From assembly GCF_016462415.1 (NCBI RefSeq), contig NZ_JAEMTF010000026.1, positions 1 to 50,932 on the forward strand: DNA of 50,932 bases, read 5' to 3'. The position numbers were made by a program, and so were the translations under genes. The DNA comes from Williamsia sp. (GTDB taxonomy: Bacteria > Actinomycetota > Actinomycetes > Mycobacteriales > Mycobacteriaceae). The stretch's first letter is position 1. Each line of letters begins with the position of its first letter. This document shows positions 24,124-31,725 of this stretch, piece after piece. The notes under the pieces were generated by a model that made no database searches, was not told the origin of the DNA, and saw nothing but the letters and a program-made list of their open reading frames with translations.

Positions 24124-24554
24124 CAGACGGCCACCGACGTGGTGCCGCGGACGTGTGCCATCGCATCTCGCGCATCGCCGTCCGAGGAGGTGGGCGGGAT
24201 GATCTCCAGAAGACATTGCCGCCGAGACGAACCCACCACGGTGATCGTCTCGGGAACTCGGTGGTGATAGCCGTCGAGCTTGATCTGTCCTGCTGACGAG
24301 TCGATGCGACGCGACGCCGGCCGCCAGTCCTCGAAGCGGTAGGCGACCCGCTCGGTGCCGCCGTACTCCGGCCGCAACGCGGCGAGGAGTCCGACGACCT
24401 CGGTCTCGAGGTCGTCGGAGTACGGCCACCAGGCGCCGTCCACCGACAGGCGGGGCGCGCCGTCCGGGGTCATCTCGAGCCGGACGGGGTTGCTGGGGGA
24501 GGGGGCGTGCGGCGCGGTGTCCACGCGGGCGGATCCTGAGTCGTGCAGCGTCAT
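24123..24554 (-). CDS. DUF5994 family protein
   Basis: A 143-residue protein of the family found in mycobacteria and relatives. The markers are LSVDGAWWPYSDDLETEV, the ERVAYRFEDWRPASRR segment and the IKLDGYHHRVPETITVVG segment. Function is unknown; some members are linked to stress regulons in mycobacteria, which I recall but cannot confirm here. The Shine-Dalgarno GGAG lies 7 nt before the ATG. It is the first gene of a two-gene unit with the 59-residue protein. Confidence 0.8.
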   Translation of the reverse strand: MTLHDSGSARVDTAPHAPSPSNPVRLEMTPDGAPRLSVDGAWWPYSDDLETEVVGLLAALRPEYGGTERVAYRFEDWRPASRRIDSSAGQIKLDGYHHRVPETITVVGSSRRQCLLEIIPPTSSDGDARDAMAHVRGTTSVAV

Positions 24555-24657
24555 GATGACGCTCCAATCCGGAGCCGGAATCGCTCCACGAGGTCGGCGA
24601 TCACGCCAGCGGCGGAATTCGCATCGACACCCTCGAGCCTACGCCGCGACCTGCGGT

Positions 24658-25521
24658 TCAGCGCCGCACGAACTGCTCGGCCACCTCGTCGAGCACCTCG
24701 ACGGAGGCGCGGTAGGGGTCGGTCTCGCGCGGCCAATGGCAGATGACGTCGCTGAAGCCGAGTTCGGCAGCCCGCGCGGTCATGTCGCCGTAGAGCGAGA
24801 CACTCGACAATGACGCCACCGGCGACGAGTCCAGGCTGAGGTAGGTCGGGAAATCGGCGCGGGAGCGACCTGCCGAGGCCAGCGACTCGTCGAGCTTCGC
24901 GGAGCTGACCGCGACCGCGTCGAACCACGCGTCGAGGTCGTCGGCGCGGGGACCGGTGGTGATCCATCCGTCACCGGTACGCGCCGCATAGTCGACCGAT
25001 CGGGGACCGTTGCCCGCCAACAGCAACGGATTCCGTGGACGGATCGGGGTGCCGCGCAGCCGCATGTCCGTGGTGGAGAACCAGCGTCCCTCCGACGTCA
25101 CATGGTCGGTGCTCAACACCCGGTCGAGCAGTTCGGTGAACTCCTGGAGGCGATCGACGCGGTGTCTCGGTGACAGTGACTCCCCTCCCAGGATGGTGGA
25201 GTCGGGGTCCCCGCCGGCTCCGAGACCGACCAGCAGGCGGTCGCCGGAGACGTCGGCCACGGTCTGTAGTTCGCGCGCGAACGGGACGGGGTGGCGGAAG
25301 TTGGGCGACGCCACGAAGATCCCCAGCGCGATCCCGGAGGTGACGGTGGCGGCGGCGGTGAGCGTGGGGATCGCGCCGAACCACTCCGACTCCGGCAGGC
25401 CGCCCCACACCACATGGTCATAGGTCCACGCGTGATCGAAGCCGAGTTCCTCGGCCCGCGACCACAGGGGACGGGCGTCGTTCCAGCGGTACTCGGGAAG
25501 GATCGCGATTCCGTGGCGCAT
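24658..25521 (-). CDS. LLM-class flavin oxidoreductase, probably F420-dependent
   Basis: A 287-residue luciferase-like monooxygenase superfamily protein. The barrel shows AEELGFDHAWTYDHVVW near residue 24, ALGIFVASPNFRHPVPFARELQTV, GDRLLVGLGAGGDPDS and PLLLAGNGPRSVDYAARTGDGW. This matches the TIGR-type F420-dependent oxidoreductases of mycobacteria, which use reduced F420 rather than FMNH2. fbiC in this window shows that the host makes F420. The substrate is unknown. TACTCT lies 7 nt before the ATG (leaderless pattern). About 100 bases after its stop hold no gene I can support. Confidence 0.87.
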   Translation of the reverse strand: MRHGIAILPEYRWNDARPLWSRAEELGFDHAWTYDHVVWGGLPESEWFGAIPTLTAAATVTSGIALGIFVASPNFRHPVPFARELQTVADVSGDRLLVGLGAGGDPDSTILGGESLSPRHRVDRLQEFTELLDRVLSTDHVTSEGRWFSTTDMRLRGTPIRPRNPLLLAGNGPRSVDYAARTGDGWITTGPRADDLDAWFDAVAVSSAKLDESLASAGRSRADFPTYLSLDSSPVASLSSVSLYGDMTARAAELGFSDVICHWPRETDPYRASVEVLDEVAEQFVRR

Positions 25522-25627
25522 GCCGCCGAGAGTACGGCGCCAGTGGACGACGGTGAGGGTGCGGTGTTTCGTTCACCGTGATCTCAGGTCTGTCTCGCCG
25601 CGCCGATGACAGCGATACTTTGCGGTC

Positions 25628-26845
25628 GTGACCATCTCCATCGCCGCCACCACGTCCGACGCCGACCTGCACGCCAGGTTCGACCCCATCTTCGCCCGCA
25701 TCGCCGAAGGGGCGGTCGAGCGCGAGATCGATCGCCGCCTCGCCTACGACGAGGCCGGCTGGCTGCGCGAGGCCGGGTTCGGCGCTCTGCGTGTCCCGGT
25801 TGAGTTCGGGGGATTCGGTGCCACCGTGCGTCAGGTGTTCGACCTGCTCATCGACCTGGCGTCGGCGGAATCCAACCTGCCGCAGGCGCTTCGGGTGCAC
25901 TGGAGCTTCGTCGAGGATCAGCGTCTGTCGACCGACGCGCAAGCCCGTGAGCGCTGGCTGCGCGCCGTCGCCGACGGCCGCCTGGTGGGCAACGCGATCA
26001 CCGAGCCCGGCGTCGGCGCGGTGGATCGATACCGGACCGCGGTGACGCGTGACGCCGACGGACTGGTGCTCAACGGCACGAAGTACTACAGCACCGGCAG
26101 CCTCTACGCCGACCACATCCTCGTCGCCGCCGATCTCGACGGCGAGCGGGTCTCGGTACTGGTGGACGGGGACGCCGACGGCGTCACCCAGCACGACGAC
26201 TGGGACGGCTTCGGTCAGCGCCTCACCGCCAGTGGCACGACCGAGTTCGTCGACGTCCGGGTGCCCGAGGACCGTCTGCTCGGCGCCGGGTACGGCGCCG
26301 CGGGCCGCACCTACGGCACCTCGTACCTGCAGCTCGTCCAACTCGCAGTGCTCGCCGGTATCGCCCAGCGGGCCACCGACGACGCCGCCGCGTGGGTGCG
26401 CGACCGCACCCGCAGCTACACCCACGCCACCGCCGACCTGCCCCGACACGATCCGCTGGTCCAGCAGGTCATCGGTCGCCTCTCGGCCGCCGCGTATTCG
26501 GCGCGGGTCACCGTCCTCGCCGTCGCCGACACCCTCGACGTGGCCCTCGACCACGCGGCGCAGACCGGCGCGTTCGACGACGCCCACCTCGACGCCGCCG
26601 AACTGGCGTCGGCGCGGGCTCAGGCGACCGTGATCGAGCAGGTCCTCGCGGCCACCAGCCAGCTCTTCGAGGTGGGTGGCGCATCGATCGTCTCCGAGCG
26701 GCTGCGCCTCGACCGGCACTGGCGCAACGCGCGCACCATCTCGGTGCACAACCCATTGATCTACAAGTTGCAGTCGATCGGCGCACATGTGCTCAACGAC
26801 GCCGACCTGCCGTATGCGTGGAGCGCAGGCAGCCGCACGTCCTGA
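25628..26845 (+). CDS. Acyl-CoA dehydrogenase-fold flavoprotein, DszC/SfnC-like monooxygenase
   Basis: A 405-residue protein of the acyl-CoA dehydrogenase fold. The C-terminal block RLRLDRHWRNARTISVHNPLIYKL is characteristic of flavin-dependent monooxygenases such as DszC (dibenzothiophene) and SfnC-type sulfur-acquisition enzymes, not of true dehydrogenases. The catalytic Glu of acyl-CoA dehydrogenases is not evident. Reduced FMN from a separate reductase would be needed, and no reductase lies next to it. A role in oxidising an organosulfur or other hydrophobic compound is inference. The GTG is set by TACTTT 6 nt upstream (leaderless). Confidence 0.83.
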   Translation: MTISIAATTSDADLHARFDPIFARIAEGAVEREIDRRLAYDEAGWLREAGFGALRVPVEFGGFGATVRQVFDLLIDLASAESNLPQALRVHWSFVEDQRLSTDAQARERWLRAVADGRLVGNAITEPGVGAVDRYRTAVTRDADGLVLNGTKYYSTGSLYADHILVAADLDGERVSVLVDGDADGVTQHDDWDGFGQRLTASGTTEFVDVRVPEDRLLGAGYGAAGRTYGTSYLQLVQLAVLAGIAQRATDDAAAWVRDRTRSYTHATADLPRHDPLVQQVIGRLSAAAYSARVTVLAVADTLDVALDHAAQTGAFDDAHLDAAELASARAQATVIEQVLAATSQLFEVGGASIVSERLRLDRHWRNARTISVHNPLIYKLQSIGAHVLNDADLPYAWSAGSRTS

Positions 26846-26875
26846 CCCTCCGGGACCGCGGTGTTAGCGTGCCGC

Positions 26876-28195
26876 GTGGAGCGTATGACGGCCACCGACG
26901 CCCAGACCCACTGGATGTCGGCGAAGATCCCCAACGACCAGTTCCTGCTGTTCGGTTTCGTCGGGGTGCGTGAGCCCATCGAGCGGATCGCGGCCGATCT
27001 CGAGGAGCGGGCGTCGGCCATCGCCGACCTGCGACTCCGGGTCCGCGAGGTGCCCGCCACGCTCGACCACCCGTACTGGGTGGCGGCACCCGTCACCGCC
27101 GATCAGATCCGAATCCACCGCGGGGTGTCCGACTGGGGGCGATGTCTGGCCGACCTCGCGGGACGAATGGGCGATCACCTCGACGCCACGACGCAGGCCT
27201 GGCGGGTCCATCTGTACGACGCCGTAGAGGGTGCGCCCCGTGCGGACGGGGCGACCATGGTCGTGGCCGTCCTGCAGATCGCGCACGCTCTCGCCGACGG
27301 TTCTCGTGCCACGCGCATCGCCCGGCAGTTGTTCGACTCCCGCCCGATCGCGCCGCCCGAGACGGCCTCGTCGGTTCCGTCCTTCGACATCGGGTCGACG
27401 CTCATGGCCGGACTCGGGGTCGCGCGGTTACCGCTGCAACTCGTCTCCCTCATGGCTCGGGGACGCCGGGCCCACCTCGCCCACCGCGACCTCGAGCGTG
27501 ACATCGCCGCGGGCGACCTCCCGTCGCCGCAGCCCGGTGGTCCGCGAGCGCCGATCAACGCCGCCCCGGGGGAACGACGCGAGTTGCGGGTGGTGCTCAC
27601 CTCGGCACAGCGACTCCGAGATCTCGGCGGGAGCGTGACCGTCGGGGCGCTCGTCGTGATCGGTGAGGCCCTGGATCGTCACCTGGCCGTACGTCCGGAC
27701 GGTGACCTGCGGGCCGAGGTGACCATCGCCAAATCCGGACCGGCCCGTGCGCGCAACCACTTTCGCAACGCCGGTGTCGCCCTCCACGTCGACGAGGCCG
27801 ATCCGACCCGCCGGGCCGCCGCGATCCGCGCCGACCTCGCCGCCGCACGTCGCCGCACCGACCACCGGCTGGTCGAGGCGGAGTCCGCGGCGATGCGATC
27901 GGTCCCCGCAACACTTCTGCACTGGGGCGTGCGGTCCTTCGACACCGCCGTCGTGCCCGAACTGGTGACCGGTCACACCGTGGTCTCCAGCGTGCATCGC
28001 GGCGCGGCCGACCTCTCCATCGGTGGCGGGACGGTCCACGTGACGGCCGGGTTCCCGGCGCTGTCACCGGTGCAGTCCCTCACCCACGGCGTCCACGGGA
28101 TCGGGGACATCGTGGCCATCTCCATCACCGCGTCCCCCGACGTGGTCAGCGACCTGGACGGATATCGCGACCGGGTGGTCGACGCGCTGGGCTGA
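26876..28195 (+). CDS. WS/DGAT-like acyltransferase
   Basis: A 439-residue protein related to wax ester synthase/diacylglycerol acyltransferases, which use acyl-CoA to make storage lipids in mycolic actinomycetes. The N-terminal MTATDAQTHWM is the MSxxDAxxW-type start of the family. The active-site HHxxxDG reads AHALADG: the first His is lost, and the second, catalytic His and the Asp are kept. Later family segments (NDLVL-type region) are weak, so it could be a divergent condensation-like member. The GTG at 26876 follows TAGCGT by 5 nt (leaderless); ATG 26885 is in frame. Its stop adjoins the stop of the next gene (TGATCA). Confidence 0.78.
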   Translation: MERMTATDAQTHWMSAKIPNDQFLLFGFVGVREPIERIAADLEERASAIADLRLRVREVPATLDHPYWVAAPVTADQIRIHRGVSDWGRCLADLAGRMGDHLDATTQAWRVHLYDAVEGAPRADGATMVVAVLQIAHALADGSRATRIARQLFDSRPIAPPETASSVPSFDIGSTLMAGLGVARLPLQLVSLMARGRRAHLAHRDLERDIAAGDLPSPQPGGPRAPINAAPGERRELRVVLTSAQRLRDLGGSVTVGALVVIGEALDRHLAVRPDGDLRAEVTIAKSGPARARNHFRNAGVALHVDEADPTRRAAAIRADLAAARRRTDHRLVEAESAAMRSVPATLLHWGVRSFDTAVVPELVTGHTVVSSVHRGAADLSIGGGTVHVTAGFPALSPVQSLTHGVHGIGDIVAISITASPDVVSDLDGYRDRVVDALG

Positions 28196-28393
28196 TCAGA
28201 TCGTCACGGGCCGTTGCGGCTCCGGTGGCGTGGGGCCGGGTCCCGGTTCCGGTGCCGGAACCGTCGGTTCCGGTGGCGGGGCCGGCACCGGTGACGGCTC
28301 GGGTACCGGGGGTGAGAAGGGTTCGGGAGCCGGTTCCGGCTCGGGCGGCGGTGGCGCGGGGATCGGTTGTCCCATGGCGTTTCTCCCATTCAT
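28196..28393 (-). CDS. Proline-rich small protein (65 aa), possible
   Basis: About 65 residues, half of them Pro, with Pro-Glu and Pro-Ala repeats (PEPEPAPEP, PVPEPSPVP) and no signal peptide or membrane segment. It lies 31 nt downstream of the transketolase pair in the same orientation. Pro-rich sequences of this kind also arise from GC-rich simple repeats, and the opposite strand is open too (Gly/Ser-rich). I therefore hold the coding call loosely. If real it would be extended and unstructured. Confidence 0.4.
   Translation of the reverse strand: MNGRNAMGQPIPAPPPPEPEPAPEPFSPPVPEPSPVPAPPPEPTVPAPEPGPGPTPPEPQRPVTI
28209..28365. repeat. Low-complexity GGTTCCGGTGGCG-like minisatellite
   Basis: Many imperfect copies of GGTTCCGG/GGCTCGGG with GCCGGnnCCGGT interruptions; the purine-rich strand is plus. 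It underlies the Pro-rich gene on the minus strand. Confidence 0.55.
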
Positions 28394-28424
28394 TCCGGTG
28401 TCACCCACCGTAGGCCCGCCCTGG

Positions 28425-29333
28425 TCACACGGCAACCGGCATCCGCCACGAGCGGATCGAGACGGCCAACCCGGCGGCATCCAATCCGGCGGCGGAAAGG
28501 TGTTGCGCGGCAGTCCCGTAATGCCGGAGTTCGTCGACACCGAAGCCCAGCGACAGCAGGCGGTGCGGTCGGTGTGTGAGGGCCGAACTCACCTGGTGTG
28601 CCGAGGTCCCGCCGAGGTAGGGCTCGACGAGCACCACGTCGGGCACCGCGTCGCCGACTGCTGCGCGCAGGCCGTCTCCGTCGAACGGACGCACCGTGGC
28701 GGTGTAGCAGACGGTGGCGTCGAGTCCCTCGGTCGCGGCGAGGACCGCGTCGAGCACCGGGCCCACAGCGATCACCACGAGGCCGCTCGATCCATCTCGC
28801 ACCCGGTGCAACCGGCCGTCGCCGACGTCGAAAGAGACCGAGTTCTGTTGCGCGGTCACGCGTACGTAGCTCCGACCGCGCGCGGCGTGTCCGTTGCGGA
28901 TGATCTGGTCCACCTCCGCGGCGGTGCCGGGAACATGCACGGCGAATCCCGGTACCGCGCCCATCAACGCGACGTCGGCGCTGGTCTGATGCGTCCGACC
29001 GACGGCCGCCATGTCGACCGAGCCGCCGGTGGACACGAGCATCCCGTCGGTGTCCTGATGGGCGAAGCCCAACTTGATCTGCTCGTAGGCGCGCTCGACA
29101 AGGAACGGCGCGAACGTGTGGACGATCGGGAAGATGCCGGCCAGTGACATCCCGGCACCGACGTTGACCATGAGCTGCTCGCGGATGCCGACGTTGATGA
29201 CGCGGTCGGGGTGGCGATGCTGCGCGGCACCGAGGTACTGACCGGCGATCTCGGCGTAGACGATGGCCGTGTCGGGGTGCGTGTCGACGAGATCGACTGC
29301 GGTGGCGGCGAATTGTTCGCGTGGGTCGTTCAT
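28425..29333 (-). CDS. Transketolase-like protein, C-terminal (pyrimidine-binding and C) subunit
   Basis: A 302-residue protein equal to the second half of a transketolase. It has the pyrimidine-binding part with the catalytic Glu in VGIREQLMVNVGAGMS, then the block FAHQDTDGMLVSTGG, and a C-terminal domain with DVVLVEPYLGGTSAHQVSSAL. It would form the active site together with the N-terminal subunit encoded just upstream. The start overlaps the upstream stop by ATGA, so the two are made in equal amounts. Split transketolases are usual in archaea and in specialised bacterial sugar or antibiotic pathways, besides the full-length enzyme of central metabolism. Confidence 0.87.
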   Translation of the reverse strand: MNDPREQFAATAVDLVDTHPDTAIVYAEIAGQYLGAAQHRHPDRVINVGIREQLMVNVGAGMSLAGIFPIVHTFAPFLVERAYEQIKLGFAHQDTDGMLVSTGGSVDMAAVGRTHQTSADVALMGAVPGFAVHVPGTAAEVDQIIRNGHAARGRSYVRVTAQQNSVSFDVGDGRLHRVRDGSSGLVVIAVGPVLDAVLAATEGLDATVCYTATVRPFDGDGLRAAVGDAVPDVVLVEPYLGGTSAHQVSSALTHRPHRLLSLGFGVDELRHYGTAAQHLSAAGLDAAGLAVSIRSWRMPVAV

Positions 29334-30025
29334 CGCTTCCTCTCGACCAGTGCGGCGATGAATGCGGGGCGGCGGTCGGAGTGGGTGAGCGCGGACCGGA
29401 TGGCGTCGTGATCGTGCCCGTCGATCTCGATGCTCGACCACTCCTCGACGTCGAAGCGCCGCGCGAGGCGATGTGGCCGGTTGTGGGTCGACGACGAGTT
29501 GTCGACGGCGACGACCGTGAGGTTGTCGAGTCCGATGGCGCCCGCGAATGCGATGGCCTCGTCGTTGGAACCCTCGTCCAGCTCGGCGTCTCCGACCAGG
29601 ACGTAGACGTGCGCGTCACTGCCGCGGGCACGCAGCCCGAGTGCCGTCCCGACCGCCAGCGGCAGACCGTGCCCCAGGGACCCGGCGGAGATCTCGCATC
29701 CTGGTATGAGGGTGCGGTCGGGGTGCGCACCGAGCGGCGAATCGAACTCCATCCAGTGATCGAGCCAGTCGGCCGGGAAGAATCCGTGTGCCGCGAGCGT
29801 CGCGTAATACGCCATCGGACCGTGCCCTTTGGACAGGTAGAACCGGTCACGGTCGGGATCGGCGACGCGATCCGGTGTGAGCGCGAGGACGTCGTGATAG
29901 AGCACCCACACGACGTCGAGGGTGGATTGTGAAGCGGGGTCGTGCTTCTCGTCGCCGGTCATGCGCGCGAGAAGGTGTGGCAGATCCCGATAACCGTAGG
30001 TCGCACGGTGCGTGGTCGTCGTCAT
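29330..30025 (-). CDS. Transketolase-like protein, N-terminal (ThDP-binding) subunit
   Basis: A 231-residue N-terminal transketolase half. SKGHGPMAYYATLAAHG, PGCEISAGSLGHGLPLAVG and GDAELDEGSNDEA are the ThDP-site blocks. The classical ThDP motif begins GDG and ends NN; here it begins GDA and ends DN (VVAVDNSSS). Metal and diphosphate binding may be altered. The partner is the next gene. The reaction would be transfer of a C2 unit or related ketol chemistry on an unknown sugar. The ATG at 30025 lies 6 nt after a GATCGT hexamer, with an unusual dyad upstream. Confidence 0.85.
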   Translation of the reverse strand: MTTTTHRATYGYRDLPHLLARMTGDEKHDPASQSTLDVVWVLYHDVLALTPDRVADPDRDRFYLSKGHGPMAYYATLAAHGFFPADWLDHWMEFDSPLGAHPDRTLIPGCEISAGSLGHGLPLAVGTALGLRARGSDAHVYVLVGDAELDEGSNDEAIAFAGAIGLDNLTVVAVDNSSSTHNRPHRLARRFDVEEWSSIEIDGHDHDAIRSALTHSDRRPAFIAALVERKR

Positions 30026-30031
30026 GCAACC

Positions 30032-30062
30032 ACGATCCGACTTCAAGTCGGGTTGAGGTCAA
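30032..30062 (-). promoter_or_regulatory. Promoter with MerR-type dyad in a 19-bp spacer
   Basis: On the minus strand -35 TTGACC (30062-30057) and -10 GATCGT (30037-30032) are 19 bp apart, longer than normal. The spacer holds the dyad ACCTCAA...CTTGAAGT and a perfect 15-bp palindrome CCGACTT G AAGTCGG (30037-30051). The long spacer with such a dyad is the MerR/SoxR arrangement. Confidence 0.45.
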
Positions 30063-30076
30063 CCCCGGCCGCGACG

Positions 30077-30937
30077 TCAGTCGTGGTGGTGGTCGTGCCC
30101 GTTGAGCTCGTGCTGCTTGCCGCCGCCCCGGGTGAGTCGCCGGGGGAGGCGGCCGGCGAGATCGCCGAGCGGGGTGACCGCGTGGTTGAGCACGTCCACC
30201 GCATCGCGCAACTCGTGCACGGTCTCCTGGATGGCCATGATGCTGGGGGCGAGTTGGCCGATGGTGTCGGTCAGCTCGGTGATCCGGTCGAGGGGACCGT
30301 TGGGGGCGATGGCCCGCTCGATGGCCCCGCCCTCGCCGACGAGCTGGTCGAGCAGGCCGCCTTCGACGACGAGACGGTCGATGATCCCGCCCTCGTCGGT
30401 CATCTTGTTCAGCAGGCCCTCTTCGGCGGTCAGCTTGTCGATGATGCCGTTCTCGCTGGTCAGGCGTTCGAGGATGCCCTCGTTCTCGGTGAACTGATCG
30501 ATCACGCCGCCCTTGCGGCTCAGGCGGTCGAGGGGGCCGTCCTTGGCGGTGAGGCGGATCAGGATGCCGTTCTCCTCGGCCATCTGATCGAGCAGTCCGC
30601 CGCGGGCGGTCAGACGCTCGAGTGACCCGTCGCCGGCGGTCAGTCGATCCACCACGCCACCCGGAGCCAACAACCGATCGAGGGGGCCGTCCTCGCCGAG
30701 AATCCGACCGATGGGCCGATCGGGTCCGAGCATCTCGGCGACCTGACCGATGAGCTGCAGAGGTGTGCGCGCCGAGAAGTTCTCGTCCTCCACGCCCAGC
30801 ACACCGTTGACCTCGTGCGCGACGTTCTCGAAGGTCAGACGCGCGATCGTCACACTCGACTCCACGGCCGCCAGCGCGACACTGGTGATCGCGAAACCGA
30901 CCTTGAACGGGAGCTCCACGGCGAGCTTTACATCCAT
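30077..30937 (-). CDS. Decapeptide-repeat protein, unknown function
   Basis: A 286-residue protein. After an amphipathic N-terminus (about residues 1-70) come 14 uninterrupted decapeptides at residues 75-214 plus a partial fifteenth. The consensus is [ILVP][ILV][DE][RQK][LMF]TxxxG, for example PLDRLSRKGG, VIDQFTENEG, ILERLTSENG. A C-terminal helix (VHELRDAVDVLNHAV) and a basic, His-rich tail (HDHHHD) follow. I do not recognise the family; an extended solenoid or a helical bundle are both possible. It has no signal peptide. The start follows TAGCCT by 7 nt (leaderless). Confidence 0.75.
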   Translation of the reverse strand: MDVKLAVELPFKVGFAITSVALAAVESSVTIARLTFENVAHEVNGVLGVEDENFSARTPLQLIGQVAEMLGPDRPIGRILGEDGPLDRLLAPGGVVDRLTAGDGSLERLTARGGLLDQMAEENGILIRLTAKDGPLDRLSRKGGVIDQFTENEGILERLTSENGIIDKLTAEEGLLNKMTDEGGIIDRLVVEGGLLDQLVGEGGAIERAIAPNGPLDRITELTDTIGQLAPSIMAIQETVHELRDAVDVLNHAVTPLGDLAGRLPRRLTRGGGKQHELNGHDHHHD

Positions 30938-30986
30938 GGATGACAGGCTATGCCATAGCGGTGTGACCCAGCGAACATCGGGCGGT

Positions 30987-31556
30987 TCAGGCGCCGGCCT
31001 TGGCCTTCGCCTTGGCTTCTTTCTTGAAGGCCCGCACCTTGTTCAGCGACTCCTCGTCGACGACGTCGGCGACCGACCGGAAACCCTTCTTCCCGTAGTC
31101 GCCGACCGCGGTCGTCCACCCCTTCGGCTTCACGTCGAGCTGCTTGGCGAGCAGCGCGGTGAAGATCTTGGCCTTCTGCTCACCGAATCCCGGTAGCGCG
31201 TTGATCCGCTTGACCAGATCGGCTCCGCTGGTGGCCTCGGTCCAGATGCGCGTGGTGTCGCCGTCGTATTCCGCGACGATCACGTTCGCCAGGTCCTGCA
31301 GACGCTTGGCCATCGACCGCCCGTAGCGGTGGATGGCCGGGGGAGTGGCGCACAGGTCGGCGAACGCGTCGGGATCGGCCATCGCGATCTTCTCGGGGTC
31401 CAGCGTGCCGAACCGGTCGAGAACCTTGGCCGGCCCCGCGAAAGCCCGCTCCATGGGGAACTGCTGATCGAGCAACATCCCAGCGAGCAGCGCGAACGGA
31501 TCGTTCGACAGGAGCTCGTCGGCAGCGGGGTCCTGGGCAATCTGCAGGGTGACCAT
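30987..31556 (-). CDS. HhH-GPD family protein (putative base-excision repair)
   Basis: A 189-residue protein with a helix-hairpin-helix, INALPGFGEQKAKIFTALLA, of the HhH-GPD superfamily that includes EndoIII and MutY. The N-terminal LLAGMLLDQQFPMERAF is the domain's first helix. The catalytic Asp after the hairpin may be replaced by the QLDVKPKGW region, and there is no 4Fe-4S cluster. It matches an actinobacterial subfamily described only as an uncharacterised HhH-GPD protein (TIGR03252, as I recall). The tail is Lys/Ala-rich (KEAKAKAKAGA). TAGACT lies 6 nt before the ATG (leaderless). Confidence 0.85.
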   Translation of the reverse strand: MVTLQIAQDPAADELLSNDPFALLAGMLLDQQFPMERAFAGPAKVLDRFGTLDPEKIAMADPDAFADLCATPPAIHRYGRSMAKRLQDLANVIVAEYDGDTTRIWTEATSGADLVKRINALPGFGEQKAKIFTALLAKQLDVKPKGWTTAVGDYGKKGFRSVADVVDEESLNKVRAFKKEAKAKAKAGA

Positions 31557-31725
31557 GCTGGAAGTCTAATCCGCCGAAAACCAAACCGACCGCGAGTCGT
31601 GGGGCGATTGCGTGTCCATCGAGTTTGCGTGCGGAGTAGCGTTTTGCGCGGCACGTACGCCGACCCGCGCACATCGCGGTCGTCAGTGCCCGACACATAC
31701 CTACTGCGTAGATCGGGGCAGCCAG

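Noticed and set aside
24551-24630. Short minus-strand frame (about 25 residues, AAGVIADLVERFRLRIGASS) ending in ATGA overlap with the DUF5994 gene
   Set aside because: It has no acceptable start codon with a Shine-Dalgarno and is an extension of a frame antisense to nothing but overlapping the LLM gene upstream. It is too short to support.
28230-29147. Plus-strand Gly/Ser-rich frame opposite the Pro-rich peptide and the transketolase C gene
   Set aside because: The first part is the minisatellite and the rest is antisense to a clear transketolase gene. No start signal is visible.
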